Assembly: GCA_945861785.1 (NCBI GenBank)
Contig: CAMAWD010000055.1
Coordinates: 1-42,439, forward strand
Origin: Rhodoferax sp. OV413
GTDB lineage: Bacteria; Pseudomonadota; Gammaproteobacteria; Burkholderiales; Burkholderiaceae_C
Direction: 5' to 3'
Length of the DNA: 42,439 nt
Shown: one piece after another, positions 8,295 to 16,694 of the stretch
How the letters are laid out: the number at the start of each line of letters is the position of its first letter
Numbering within the stretch: the stretch's first letter is position 1
Position numbers and translations under genes: made by a program
The notes under the pieces: model-generated
Seen by the model: the letters and a program-made list of their open reading frames with translations, nothing else
Databases searched by the model: none
What the model was told of the DNA's origin: nothing

Positions 8295-8734
8295 GGCAAT
8301 TTGTCTTCCGGTCCAGCCGTGAGTTTGAGTGCTTGCAGGTCGAAGTAGTATTCATCGACCTTGAAGTTATTGCGCAGAAAGCTGGGGTCGGCCAGGGCCA
8401 ATCGTTTCAGCTCGGCCGCCATCAGGCCGAAATGTGCCGCCGCTTCGCTCGCCCCATCCTGCAACTGGCGCTGGTATTCGGGCATCAAAGGGCAAGCCAC
8501 GTCGAACATAAAGCTGCTGGTTTTCGGGTTGAACGAAAGCGGGTACAACTGGCAGCTGAATGGCTTGTCATCGCCCAAGGTGCAACCTGAATCGCCAAGA
8601 TTTTGGCAGCGGGTTTCGATGCAGAGGCTGCCATGTTTTTTTTTCTCCACAGCGGTCAGTGTGACTTCGAGTGCGGGATAACCCGTATCGACATGACAGC
8701 ATCCCCGGCATACGGCGCAGTGATCAAACAGCAC
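8291..8734 (-). CDS. YkgJ-family cysteine-cluster protein
   Basis: This is a 147-residue protein with the CxxCxxCC-type metal-binding pattern of the YkgJ family. Cys6, Cys9, Cys12 and Cys13 lie at the amino end, Cys38, Cys43 and Cys51 in the middle, and Cys61 in the typical FSCQLYP context, with a further Cys81. Family members are thought to bind zinc or an Fe-S cluster; some relatives are linked to lysine methylation of flagellin, though function is mostly unknown. It is the first gene of a two-gene minus-strand operon with the ATE-like protein (4-bp overlap). A good sigma-70-like promoter lies about 125 bp upstream. The poly-T run at 8637-8645 encodes Lys31-Lys33 and is not a terminator. 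Confidence 0.8.
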   Translation of the reverse strand: MLFDHCAVCRGCCHVDTGYPALEVTLTAVEKKKHGSLCIETRCQNLGDSGCTLGDDKPFSCQLYPLSFNPKTSSFMFDVACPLMPEYQRQLQDGASEAAAHFGLMAAELKRLALADPSFLRNNFKVDEYYFDLQALKLTAGPEDKLP

Positions 8735-8859
8735 AAGACACTCCTGTACCTACGCGGGGGCAGACGATGCCGGGAGATGACCCGTTCGATGGCAAACAGC
8801 GCTGGGGGCCACCTGGTAACTGCCTGGACGCATAGAAGCAACTTTTATTGAGAGTTCGA

Positions 8860-8887
8860 TTTATCGACTTTGCCTAGTATCTGTCAA
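8860..8887 (-). promoter_or_regulatory. Putative sigma-70 promoter for the ykgJ-like/ATE-like operon
   Basis: On the minus strand there is a perfect -35 hexamer TTGACA (8882-8887), a 16-bp spacer and a -10-like GATAAA (8860-8865). It sits in a markedly AT-rich stretch (8840-8940) and points toward the Cys-cluster gene. The predicted 5' leader is about 115-120 nt. Sequence match only. Confidence 0.5.
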
Positions 8888-9114
8888 GTTTACTTATTTG
8901 TGAAATATTTCTAATATTTTTATCAATTTTACCGGTTTACCTGTAGCGCGCAGCACCAACCGGTGCGGCCAAGAGAACGTGGCCCAGACCAACCGGGGTG
9001 AAGGAACCCGACGGCGGCCTGTCGAATCAGCCACCACCTTGCCGAGCGCGCGCAGCATCTTCTGCTGCGTGATCGGCTGCGATGCGACGCGGGACTTGAA
9101 GGGCGCGGGGAAAT
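8888..9114. other. AT-rich then GC-rich spacer before the IS91 remnant
   Basis: This stretch contains the AT-rich promoter flank and then an open minus-strand frame (9157 to 8894) whose product I do not recognise. No gene is called. The abrupt composition change at about 8940 probably marks a junction between the island and insertion-sequence-derived DNA. Confidence 0.4.
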
Positions 9115-9900
9115 CCAAGCACCCGAGCCCAGATATCGCCCCTGCAGCCATCCTCAAAACCCGCAGTCTGCGTGCGCCGCCACGACCACTGGGCTACCAC
9201 TGGGCTTCACCTGGTCCTGATGCTGCGCTTGCCAGGCCATTTGGGACGACCGGCAGCCCGTCCGACGCAGGCCGACCCACGGCGCGTGTGCATCGCCGGT
9301 CTACCCGTTCACCACGCAGTGCGCTGATCGAACACGTCCTCGGGCGCTGTCTGGGCTGACTCGCCCCACTATGCCGAGCTCGGTACAGACCCCAGCCCGG
9401 GTCGATTGGAACGCCCTGCCCGGCACCATCAGCACCCTGCGCATCACACCCGTCCCACAGCGGCAACCGCGTGCGGGGGCGATGGGCGGGTGCCACGGCG
9501 TCCACACCGATGTGCTCCGTGATCCGCCTCTGATCTGCACCCCCTCGGTGATGAACGCAAGAATGCGCATGCTGCCGCCACACCACCACCACCCGGCGCA
9601 TTGCCCGGCAGCCCTCGGCCGGGCGCGCCCTCGCTCGCGCCGCCCTCGCACCACGCCCGCGCAAAACCGCGGGCCAAGTTGGCCGCACTCCAGGGTTTTG
9701 CGAAACGCCTGCTCCACATAGGTCGGTGGGGGGTGCGGGTCGCCCTGGCCATCGAACTGGCCGGCGCCAGACAGCGCAAGCCCACTCTCCAAATGCCCGG
9801 CCACGGCACGGTACAGCAGCATGCGCTCGGGATGGCGCGGGTTGTAGCGCTTGGATCTGGCCGCCGCCGGTGAGCGGGGTTGCGGGTCGGCGCAGGGGCC
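9115..9900 (-). mobile_element. Decayed IS91-family element with internally deleted transposase
   Basis: On the minus strand the start of an IS91/IS801-type Y2 transposase is readable at about 9848-9660 (RYNPRHPERMLLYRAVAGHL; later PPTYVEQAFRKTLECGQL). It is followed almost directly by the transposase C-terminus at about 9570-9440 (MRILAFITEGVQI, then after a frame change RRITEHIGVDA and a PLWDGCDAQ segment). The Cys-rich middle and the catalytic tyrosine region are gone and several frameshifts are present, so the copy is dead. About 200 bp after the gene (9115-9313) match the sequence at 26696-26885, and 9313-9550 match 27647-27838, showing three related copies in the window. The 5' limit of the element is uncertain. 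Confidence 0.72.
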
Positions 9901-10069
9901 CGCATGCCGATACGGCTTGGCTGGCGCGCAGGCCCTGGCAACTGGCATGGGGCGGTGCCAGCCCGAACTTGCTCGTACGGGCTGGGTGGCGCAACCGTAA
10001 ACCGTGGGCCTCTGGCCGCCAACCTGAGGCGATGGTATCGGGTGCTGCCGCTTGGCAAGGCGGGGGCCG

Positions 10070-11008
10070 CTAGGCCACGCCCGACACCTGCTCCAGGCAT
10101 TCGATGAGCCGGAGTATCTCGGCCTGCGTCCCGGCGCCAGACTGCGTGAACAGTGTCACTTTCAAGTCCAGCCCCAGCAGTTTGGCGTGTTCCGCCGCCA
10201 CGGTGCGCACCAGGCCCAGGCCCTGCAAATAACGCGCCTGGCGAGATGCCGTCAGGGCCAGGGCATCACCCGCCGCAACCAGTCCGATGGTCAGGTCCGT
10301 CATCGACGAGTCGATCACCAGGCGCGGCGTCGCCATGCCGTGGTCGCGCAAGGCGCGCTCGAATCCTGCGCGCAGCGGGTGTGCAGGCGGTGTCAGGATC
10401 CAAGGCATGGCAGCCAGTTCATCCCATCCGGTGCGTGCGCGCCGCGCCGCCGGGTGGGCGGGGCCGGCAATGAACACCAGCGGATCGGCGTACAGGGCGT
10501 GCGCTGCCACACCCTCGGGCAGGACGGACCGGAAACGTGCCCCCAGCACCGCGTCCAGCCGCCCAGCCACCAGTTGCGCCAGCAGGTCTTCGGTAACGCC
10601 CTCGATGACCCGCAGCACCAGTTCGGGCTCGACCCGGCGCAGCCGAGCCAGCGCCGGCGCCAGGATCGACAGCGCGGCACTGGGCATTGCACCAATCACC
10701 AGCGCGCGTGACCGGCCCCGAGACAACTGCTCCATCTCCGCGCCGGCGCGGTCGAGTTCGGCCAGCACGTCACGCGCCGAGCGGATCAGGGCCACGCCAC
10801 CCGGCGTGGGCAAAAGACCCCGCGGCGTGCGCTCGAACAGGCGCGAACCCACCGATGCCTCGATCTCAGCCAGCGTCTTGGACACTGCGGGTTGTGTGAT
10901 GTGCATCATCCGAGCCACCTTGCTGAGTTGTCGCGCGTCGTCGATCGCCACCATCAGGCGCAGGTGGCGCAGCTTGACATCGCGGGACAAAAAGCGCTTC
11001 GCGGTCAT
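10070..11008 (-). CDS. LysR-family transcriptional regulator
   Basis: This 312-residue LysR-type regulator has an N-terminal winged HTH (LRHLRLMVAIDDARQLSKVA, then MHITQPAVSKTLAEIEASVG) and a C-terminal effector domain beginning near SRALVIGAMPSAALSILAPAL. I chose the ATG at 11008 (MTAKRFLSRDVKLRHL) over an upstream in-frame start because it puts the HTH at the usual distance from the N-terminus. It is divergent from the TauD-led catabolic operon, with 169 bp between the starts. By family habit it probably activates that operon in response to its substrate or an intermediate. Its 3' end lies within about 170 bp of the IS91 remnant. Confidence 0.92.
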   Translation of the reverse strand: MTAKRFLSRDVKLRHLRLMVAIDDARQLSKVARMMHITQPAVSKTLAEIEASVGSRLFERTPRGLLPTPGGVALIRSARDVLAELDRAGAEMEQLSRGRSRALVIGAMPSAALSILAPALARLRRVEPELVLRVIEGVTEDLLAQLVAGRLDAVLGARFRSVLPEGVAAHALYADPLVFIAGPAHPAARRARTGWDELAAMPWILTPPAHPLRAGFERALRDHGMATPRLVIDSSMTDLTIGLVAAGDALALTASRQARYLQGLGLVRTVAAEHAKLLGLDLKVTLFTQSGAGTQAEILRLIECLEQVSGVA

Positions 11009-11177
11009 GGCGCAGGTTTTTCTGGGATTCCAGGTTATGGAGTATTTCATCGCATTTTGCCTGTCACATAACCGTTTGGCTATACCTCAGGCTTGCGATG
11101 TCAGTGGCACATCGCGGTGCCCGGAGCCACAATCTTCCGACGGCTACAGGTTATCCCCAATACACCACGGAGACTCC

Positions 11178-12131
11178 ATGAACGCACCCATGTCCCCCGC
11201 CCAGTCCCGCCTGATGGCACAGGAATTCAAGCACTTCCGCGTGGTACCCTGCACCCCCACGATCGGCGGCACGATCGAGGGCCTGCACCTCTCCAGGCTC
11301 AATGACGAGGTCGCCGCCGAGCTGCGCACCGCGTTGTGGAAGTACGGCGTGTTGTTCGCGCGCGATCAGCACCTGGACCACGACCAGCACAAGGCGCTGG
11401 CGCGCTGCTTCGCCGAGGAACTGGAGCAGCACACCTTCGGCAAGACGCTGGCGGCCGAGGGCCACCCCGAGGTCCTGCTGATCCAGGTGAAACCCACCGC
11501 AACGCCGAAGAACGGCACCGACGTCTGGCACCACGACGTGACCGGGCGCGTGCACCCCAACGTGGCCGCTGTGTTGCAGGCTGATGAAGTGCCTTTCGGC
11601 GCCGACACCATGTGGTCCAGCGCGACGGCCGCCTACGAACGACTGCCCTATGCGCTCAAGCTGCTGTTCCTGAACCTGGACATCGACCACGACCTGCTGT
11701 ACATGACGCTTCGGCACGACTACACCAACAACCCGGCTTTCATCGAAAAAGTCATGAAGGCGGCCGAAAACGTCACCCACCCCGCGGTGGTGAACCATCC
11801 ATTCACTGGCAAGTTGTGCCTGTTTGTCGGCAATGCCTATGTCAAGCGCGTGCACGACTACAGCACCGACCTGAGCGAACTGGTGCTGCGCATTGCCAAC
11901 GAGCTGCCACGCACCCCCGAGTTGCAGGTGCGCCACCAGTGGCAAAAAGGCGATATCGCGATCTGGGACAACTTCGGAACCAGCCACTATGGCGTTTCAG
12001 GCGACCTGGGCGGCCAGTTCCGGAGGCTGTACCGCGTGGCGGCGTGGTCGAAGAACGTCCGCCCGTCGCTGGACCGGGCAGCCGCCATGCGCGACCTGCT
12101 CGCCTCGCAGGCACCCCAAGGCGGGGTCTGA
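11178..12131 (+). CDS. TauD/TfdA-family 2-oxoglutarate-dependent dioxygenase (copy 1)
   Basis: This 317-residue non-haem iron dioxygenase belongs to the taurine/2,4-D dioxygenase family. The iron ligands are His118 and Asp120 in VWHHDVTGR and His270 in WDNFGTSHYGVS; 2-oxoglutarate is held by the Arg cluster at 282-286 (RRLYRVAAW). The N-terminal TIGGTIEGLHLSRL and YGVLFARDQ segments are also typical. Such enzymes cleave C-S or C-O bonds by hydroxylating the adjacent carbon, which releases sulfite, an alcohol or similar. The substrate is unknown. It is the first gene of the operon facing the LysR gene, with the Gfa-like gene starting 4 bp after its stop. Confidence 0.92.
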   Translation: MNAPMSPAQSRLMAQEFKHFRVVPCTPTIGGTIEGLHLSRLNDEVAAELRTALWKYGVLFARDQHLDHDQHKALARCFAEELEQHTFGKTLAAEGHPEVLLIQVKPTATPKNGTDVWHHDVTGRVHPNVAAVLQADEVPFGADTMWSSATAAYERLPYALKLLFLNLDIDHDLLYMTLRHDYTNNPAFIEKVMKAAENVTHPAVVNHPFTGKLCLFVGNAYVKRVHDYSTDLSELVLRIANELPRTPELQVRHQWQKGDIAIWDNFGTSHYGVSGDLGGQFRRLYRVAAWSKNVRPSLDRAAAMRDLLASQAPQGGV

Positions 12132-12135
12132 TCCA

Positions 12136-12606
12136 ATGTCTGATGCCACCCTGAAGAAGATCGACGGCGCCTGCCTGTGCGGGCAGGTCCGCTACGAGGC
12201 CATGATCAACCCCGCGCGTGTGGCCATCTGCCACTGCACCGACTGCCAGGTCAATTCGGCGACAGCCTTCCGTTTCGGCGTGCTGGTGCGCGCCGAAAAC
12301 TTTCGCCTGCTCGCCGGCGAACTCAAGACCTATGTGAAGACGGCGCAAAGCGGCAACCCGCGCCGGTTGTCCTTTTGTCCCGACTGCGGCACATCGATCC
12401 ACGGCTCGGATCTGGAAAACACGCGTTACTACTCGCTGCGCCTGGGCACGGCACGCCAGCGTGCCGAACTGCGCCCGCTGCAGCAGATGTGGTGCCGCTC
12501 CGCACTGCCCTGGCTGGACAGCGTCGCCGATATGCCGCGTTACGCCGAGGGTGGCAAGGACTCGCTGATGCCGCCGCTGCGGCCCGAGGCCCCAGCGGCG
12601 CCATGA
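12136..12606 (+). CDS. Gfa-family (glutathione-dependent formaldehyde-activating-like) zinc protein
   Basis: The 156-residue protein has the Gfa/CENP-V zinc fold. Ligand cysteines occur as C-x-C at 13/15 ([10 protein letters not shown]), C-x-C-x2-C at 32/34/37 (CHCTDCQ) and C-x2-C at 81/84 (CPDCGTSI). Originally described members combine formaldehyde with glutathione; most homologues are uncharacterised. Its stop overlaps the GST start as ATGA (12603-12606). A TauD dioxygenase can release formaldehyde or another aldehyde, so a detoxifying role next to a glutathione transferase is plausible but inferred. Confidence 0.85.
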   Translation: MSDATLKKIDGACLCGQVRYEAMINPARVAICHCTDCQVNSATAFRFGVLVRAENFRLLAGELKTYVKTAQSGNPRRLSFCPDCGTSIHGSDLENTRYYSLRLGTARQRAELRPLQQMWCRSALPWLDSVADMPRYAEGGKDSLMPPLRPEAPAAP

Positions 12607-13306
12607 TCGAACTTTTCACGGCCGCCACACCCAACGGCCACAAGGTCTCGATCACGCTGGAGGAACTGGGCATCCCCTACCAGCTGCGCGTGCTCAACCT
12701 GGGCCGGCAGGAGCAGAAGGACCCGGCATTCCTGGCGATCAACCCCAACGGTCGCATCCCTGCCATCGTCGACCATGGCAACGGCGACTTCGCCGTCTTC
12801 GAATCCGGCGCGATCCTGATCTACCTGGCCGAGCGCGCGGGGCGCCTGATGGGGCGCGACGACCAGGAGCGATCGCGCGTGCTGCAGTGGCTGATGTTCC
12901 AGATGGGGGGGGGGTCGGTCCGATGATGGGCCAGGCCAATGTGTTCTACCGCTACTTCCCCGAGAAGATCCAGCCCGCCATCGACCGCTACCAAGGCGAG
13001 TCGCGCCGTCTTCTGGCGGTGCTGGACCACCAGCTGAAGGACCACGAGTACCTGGCCGGCGAATACTCCATCGCCGACATCGCCAACTGGACCTGGGCCC
13101 GCATCCACGAATGGTCCGGCGTATCAGTGGATGGCCTGCCCCATCTGCAGCGCTGGATGGCGGCCATCGACGCGCGGCCCGCAGTGCAGCGAGGCCTTCA
13201 GAACCCGCCCTCGCGCAGCGCGGGGCGCACCGATGCAGAGAAGGCCGAGGCCGACCGCAAGTTCGTCGAACAGGCGCGCCGGATCGTGGAGACCGGCAGG
13301 GTCTGA
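12603..13306 (+). pseudogene. Glutathione S-transferase (YfcG-like) with G-run frameshift
   Basis: The first 101 codons encode a thioredoxin-fold GST domain ([45 protein letters not shown]). Translation then reaches a run of ten G at 12905-12914 and meets a stop at about 12926. The continuation is found in another frame: [19 protein letters not shown], an all-helical C-terminal domain and a normal end at 13306. With eight (or eleven) G the frame would be continuous and read [12 protein letters not shown], as in the family. The gene is broken as written. Homopolymer miscall is at least as likely as a real mutation or slippage site. The ATG overlaps the Gfa stop. Confidence 0.87.
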
Positions 13307-13410
13307 GCTCCGCTCGCAGGCCCAACTGTGAAGCGGCACCGGCAGCCGGACCTGTCAACCAAGGACGCGACCTTTGACCGCGCCCGGAACCAAACTGAGG
13401 ATCGACCGAC

Positions 13411-14469
13411 ATGAACCAGCAGCGAATGAGACCCTACGAGCATCCCAGTGCCTGGAAAGGCGCCGATTTGCGGGAATCCGACAAATGGATCCTGCAACTG
13501 AGCCTGGCCGACAACGACGAATTGCAGGCGGCCCTGGCGATTGCCCAGGCGCGCGGCGCAAGCATTGCACATCTCACCGAGGCCGATTTCCCCTTGCCGA
13601 CCCTTGGGCCAAGAATCGCCGCCATGCTCGATGAACTGCTCGAGGGGCGCGGCTTCCAGTTGATCCGTGGATTCCAAATTCACCGCTATGCGATCCAGGA
13701 CGCGGCGCTGATCTACTGGGGCCTGGGCGCGCACATGGGCACCGGCCGCGCGCAGAACGCACAGGGCGACCTGCTGGGCCACGTCACCGACCTGGGCGTG
13801 GACTACCGCGCCAACACCAACGTGCGCGGCTACCAGACCCGGCAGCTGCTGCCATTCCACAACGACACCCAGGACCTGGTCGGCCTGATGTGCGTGCAGC
13901 CGGCGCTGCGGGGCGGCCTGTCGCGCATCGTCAGCTCCACGCGCATCTACAACACCCTGCTCGAGCGGCACCCCGACCTGCTCGCGGTGGCCTGCCAGAC
14001 CTTCCACTTCGACCGCCGCGGCGAGACGCCGGCCGGCAAACTGCCCTATTACAGCAGCGCGTTCTTCGAATGGCAGGGTGATCGCCTGTTCTGCCGCTAC
14101 AACCGCAGCTACGCCGAGTCGGCCCAGCGCTTCCCCGACGTTCCGCGCCTGAGCGCGCAGCAGAAGGTGCTGTTCGATGCGATCGACGCCCTGTGCAACG
14201 ACCCGGAGCTGTATCTGGACATGGCGCTCGAGCCCGGAGACATGCAGTTCATCTGCAACTACACCACGCTGCACTCACGCACGGCCTACGAGGACCACCC
14301 GGAGCCGGAGCGGCGCCGCTACCTGCTGCGGCTGTGGCTGCACACCGGCCGCATCGGGCCGATGCCGGCGTCCTACCTGGATCGCTTCGAGGACAGCCTG
14401 ATCTGGCAGCAGAACCCGCGCCCGCCGATCTTCGATCTGTCCGCTCTGCGGGCCGAACTGGCGCATTGA
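13411..14469 (+). CDS. TauD/TfdA-like dioxygenase (copy 2)
   Basis: This 352-residue protein is of the TauD/TfdA superfamily and clearly paralogous to the next gene. The iron site is His150-x-Asp152 in LLPFHNDTQDLVG, the distal His288 is in NYTTLHSRTAYED, and Arg residues at 301-307 follow. The segments GRGFQLIRGF, NAQGDLLGHVTDLG and RGYQTRQ are shared with its neighbour at matching positions. The start follows GAGGA about 11 bases upstream. It lies 104 bp after the GST end and 35 bp before the third dioxygenase. Substrate unknown. It differs strongly from copy 1, so the operon holds two subfamilies. Confidence 0.88.
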   Translation: MNQQRMRPYEHPSAWKGADLRESDKWILQLSLADNDELQAALAIAQARGASIAHLTEADFPLPTLGPRIAAMLDELLEGRGFQLIRGFQIHRYAIQDAALIYWGLGAHMGTGRAQNAQGDLLGHVTDLGVDYRANTNVRGYQTRQLLPFHNDTQDLVGLMCVQPALRGGLSRIVSSTRIYNTLLERHPDLLAVACQTFHFDRRGETPAGKLPYYSSAFFEWQGDRLFCRYNRSYAESAQRFPDVPRLSAQQKVLFDAIDALCNDPELYLDMALEPGDMQFICNYTTLHSRTAYEDHPEPERRRYLLRLWLHTGRIGPMPASYLDRFEDSLIWQQNPRPPIFDLSALRAELAH

Positions 14470-14504
14470 ACCGCGCTGATCTCCATGGACACGAGGAAGC
14501 CGAC

Positions 14505-15581
14505 ATGACCGACACCACCCCACTGACCCAAATTTCCGTGCTGTCACCGGTTCGCGACGCATGTGCCTGGTACGGCCCGGAGCTGGCCGGGCGCTCCGAC
14601 TGGAAAGTCGAGTTGTCCCCGGCCGAACTCGCCGAGCTCGACAGCGCGGTAGACGCGGCAATCGCGCGTGGCATCGACTTGGTGACGATGACCGAGCGGG
14701 ATTTTCCGCTGCCACTGCTCGGCGCTCGCCTGGTGGCGCTGCGCCGCGAGGTGTTGCATGGGCGCGGCTTTGTGCTGCTACGTGGCTGGCGTAGCGGCGA
14801 GCGCAGCATGGCACAGTCGGCAATGGCATTGCGCGGTATCGGCGCCCATCTGGGCGAGGCGGTATCGCAGAATGCCAAGGGCCACATCCTGGGGCACGTC
14901 GCCAATCTGGGCCTCGATTACGCCGACCCATCGACCCGCGGCTACCAGACCAAGGCCGACCTGCGTTTTCACACCGACGGTGGTGACGTCGTCGGTTTGT
15001 TGTGCATCCGGCCGTCCAGGTCCGGTGGGCTGTCTCGCATTGCCAGTTCAACCACCGTCTGGAACGAACTGCTGCGCCAGCGCCCCGACCTCGCGCGCGT
15101 GCTGGCCGAGCCCTTGCACTTCTCCCGCGTGGGCGAGGTCAGGCCAGGGCAGAAGCGCTTCTTCCGTTCGCCGACCTTCCAGCCCTGGCAGGGGCGAATG
15201 ATTGCCGTGCTGGTCCAGAGCTTCATCCAGAAGGCGCAGGCATTCGAGGAGGTACCGCGCTTGACCGCGCTCCAGACCGAGGCACTGGAGGTCACCGAGG
15301 CGCTGGCGAGCGACCCGGCGATCCGCCTGGACATGGACTTCCAGCCCGGCGACATGCAGTTCCTGTGCAACCACTCGATCTTCCATTCGCGCACCGCCTA
15401 CGAAGACTGGCCGGAGGTCGAACGCCGCCGCCACCTGCTGCGCCTGTGGGTGTCCTGCAGCGATGGGCCCGCATTGCCCCCCACCATGACCACCGACTTT
15501 CAGGGCGCAACTGCCAGCGGTCGGCCGGACGGCATCCGCATTCCGGGCGTGCCACTGGTGGCACCGCTGGAGCCGGCCTGA
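14505..15581 (+). CDS. TauD/TfdA-like dioxygenase (copy 3)
   Basis: This 358-residue paralogue of the preceding gene has the same architecture: GRGFVLLRGW, NAKGHILGHVANLGLDY, iron ligands His146-x-Asp148 in LRFHTDGGDVVG, and the distal His284 in SIFHSRTAYEDWPEVE followed by RRRHLLRLW. A good ribosome site (GAGGAAG) lies 7 bases before the ATG. The two copies differ around the metal site (FHND versus FHTD) and at both ends, so they probably act on different substrates or as different subunits. Loose synteny with a binding protein downstream supports a catabolic role. Confidence 0.88.
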   Translation: MTDTTPLTQISVLSPVRDACAWYGPELAGRSDWKVELSPAELAELDSAVDAAIARGIDLVTMTERDFPLPLLGARLVALRREVLHGRGFVLLRGWRSGERSMAQSAMALRGIGAHLGEAVSQNAKGHILGHVANLGLDYADPSTRGYQTKADLRFHTDGGDVVGLLCIRPSRSGGLSRIASSTTVWNELLRQRPDLARVLAEPLHFSRVGEVRPGQKRFFRSPTFQPWQGRMIAVLVQSFIQKAQAFEEVPRLTALQTEALEVTEALASDPAIRLDMDFQPGDMQFLCNHSIFHSRTAYEDWPEVERRRHLLRLWVSCSDGPALPPTMTTDFQGATASGRPDGIRIPGVPLVAPLEPA

Positions 15582-15645
15582 GCCGGCCAGACAGTCACCC
15601 GTCCTCGCCCTTCGCCTCCCTTCCAAACCCCACCAGACCAAACCC

Positions 15646-16659
15646 ATGACCACCACCATCGACCGACGCAAAGCACTCAGCCACATCGCCGGCGCCGCCC
15701 TGGGTGCATCCGCACTGGCCTGGCCACTGGGCGCAAGCGCCCAGGGCGCACTGCCCGACGGCTGGCCGAACCGGCCGGTCAAGTTCATCATTCCTTCGGG
15801 CCCCGGCGCGCAGACAGACATCTTTGCGCGTTATGTCGCGGACCATCTGTCCAAGGTCTTCGGTCAGCCGTTCGTGCCGGACAACAAGCCCGGCGCCAGC
15901 GGCAACATCGGCACCATGGCGGTGGTGAACGCACCGGCAGACGGCTATTCGCTGCTGTTCAGCGCCGCATCGTTCACCATCGTGCCTGCGGCGCTGAACC
16001 CCAACCAGCCCTACGACCTGCTGCGCGACCTGGCGCCGATCGCGCAGGTCGGCGTTGGCGGCCTGTTCCTGTCGGTGCATCCAGCCCTGCCGGTCAGGAG
16101 TGTGCAGGAGTTGTTCGACCTGGCGCGGGCCAACCCGGACAAGTACACCTACGGCACCACCGGCGTCGGCTCGACCGGCCATCTGATCATGGCGTCGCTG
16201 TTGTCGCAGCGCGGACTCAAGATGGCGCACGTGCCCTACAAGTCGTCGGCCGAGGTGCTGCGCGACCTGAATGGCGGCGTGTTGCAGATCGGATGGGTCG
16301 ACACCACCTCGTCGCTGGGTCTGATCCAGGCCGGCAAAATCCGCCCGCTCGCGCATGGGGCCACCGTGCGCGCGCCGCGCACCCCCGACGTGCCTCCCTT
16401 CAACGAGGTGGGCATCCCGTTCAACCTCAACGGCTGGCTCGGACTGTTTGCCCGTTCCGGAACGCCCGAGCCCATCATCCGGGCGCTCAACGCCGAGGTC
16501 AACAAGCTCGTGCACAGCGAGGAGGGCATCAAGCGGCTGGCCGTGATGAATGCCGCCAACCCCCCACCCATCACGGCCGAAGAGTTCGTCCGGATGATCC
16601 GGACCGACCTTCCGGCCTGGCGAAAGATCGTGGTCGACAACAACATCAAGGTGGATTGA
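15646..16659 (+). CDS. Bug/TctC-family periplasmic substrate-binding protein
   Basis: This is a 337-residue exported solute-binding protein of the Bordetella uptake gene family. An N-terminal signal with twin Arg (DRRKALSHIAGAALGASALA) ends near ASAQG. The mature part has the family features: RPVKFIIPSGPGAQTDIFAR, VVNAPADGYSLLF, YGTTGVGSTGHLI and a C-terminal PPPITAEEFVRMI segment. Family members bind carboxylates such as citrate, nicotinate or aromatic acids, for uptake or sensing. No TctAB membrane genes are nearby, so it may be an orphan receptor. Its position suggests it recognises the substrate of the dioxygenases. Confidence 0.92.
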   Translation: MTTTIDRRKALSHIAGAALGASALAWPLGASAQGALPDGWPNRPVKFIIPSGPGAQTDIFARYVADHLSKVFGQPFVPDNKPGASGNIGTMAVVNAPADGYSLLFSAASFTIVPAALNPNQPYDLLRDLAPIAQVGVGGLFLSVHPALPVRSVQELFDLARANPDKYTYGTTGVGSTGHLIMASLLSQRGLKMAHVPYKSSAEVLRDLNGGVLQIGWVDTTSSLGLIQAGKIRPLAHGATVRAPRTPDVPPFNEVGIPFNLNGWLGLFARSGTPEPIIRALNAEVNKLVHSEEGIKRLAVMNAANPPPITAEEFVRMIRTDLPAWRKIVVDNNIKVD

Positions 16660-16694
16660 GCGCGTCTCCCACCGGATCACAGCAAGGAGTGCCC

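Noticed and set aside
8635-8648. T-run as a rho-independent terminator
   Set aside because: It lies inside the Cys-cluster gene as lysine codons on the other strand, with no adjacent hairpin.
9194-9994. 266-codon minus-strand frame as an intact gene
   Set aside because: Its pieces match different frames of an IS91 transposase, so the continuous frame is accidental.
13198-14274. 358-codon minus-strand frame opposite TauD-like copy 2
   Set aside because: It is antisense to a conserved dioxygenase and has no recognisable domain.
15595-16680. 361-codon minus-strand open frame opposite the first Bug gene
   Set aside because: It is the antisense shadow of a clear plus-strand Bug protein in high-GC DNA; its product has no family signature.
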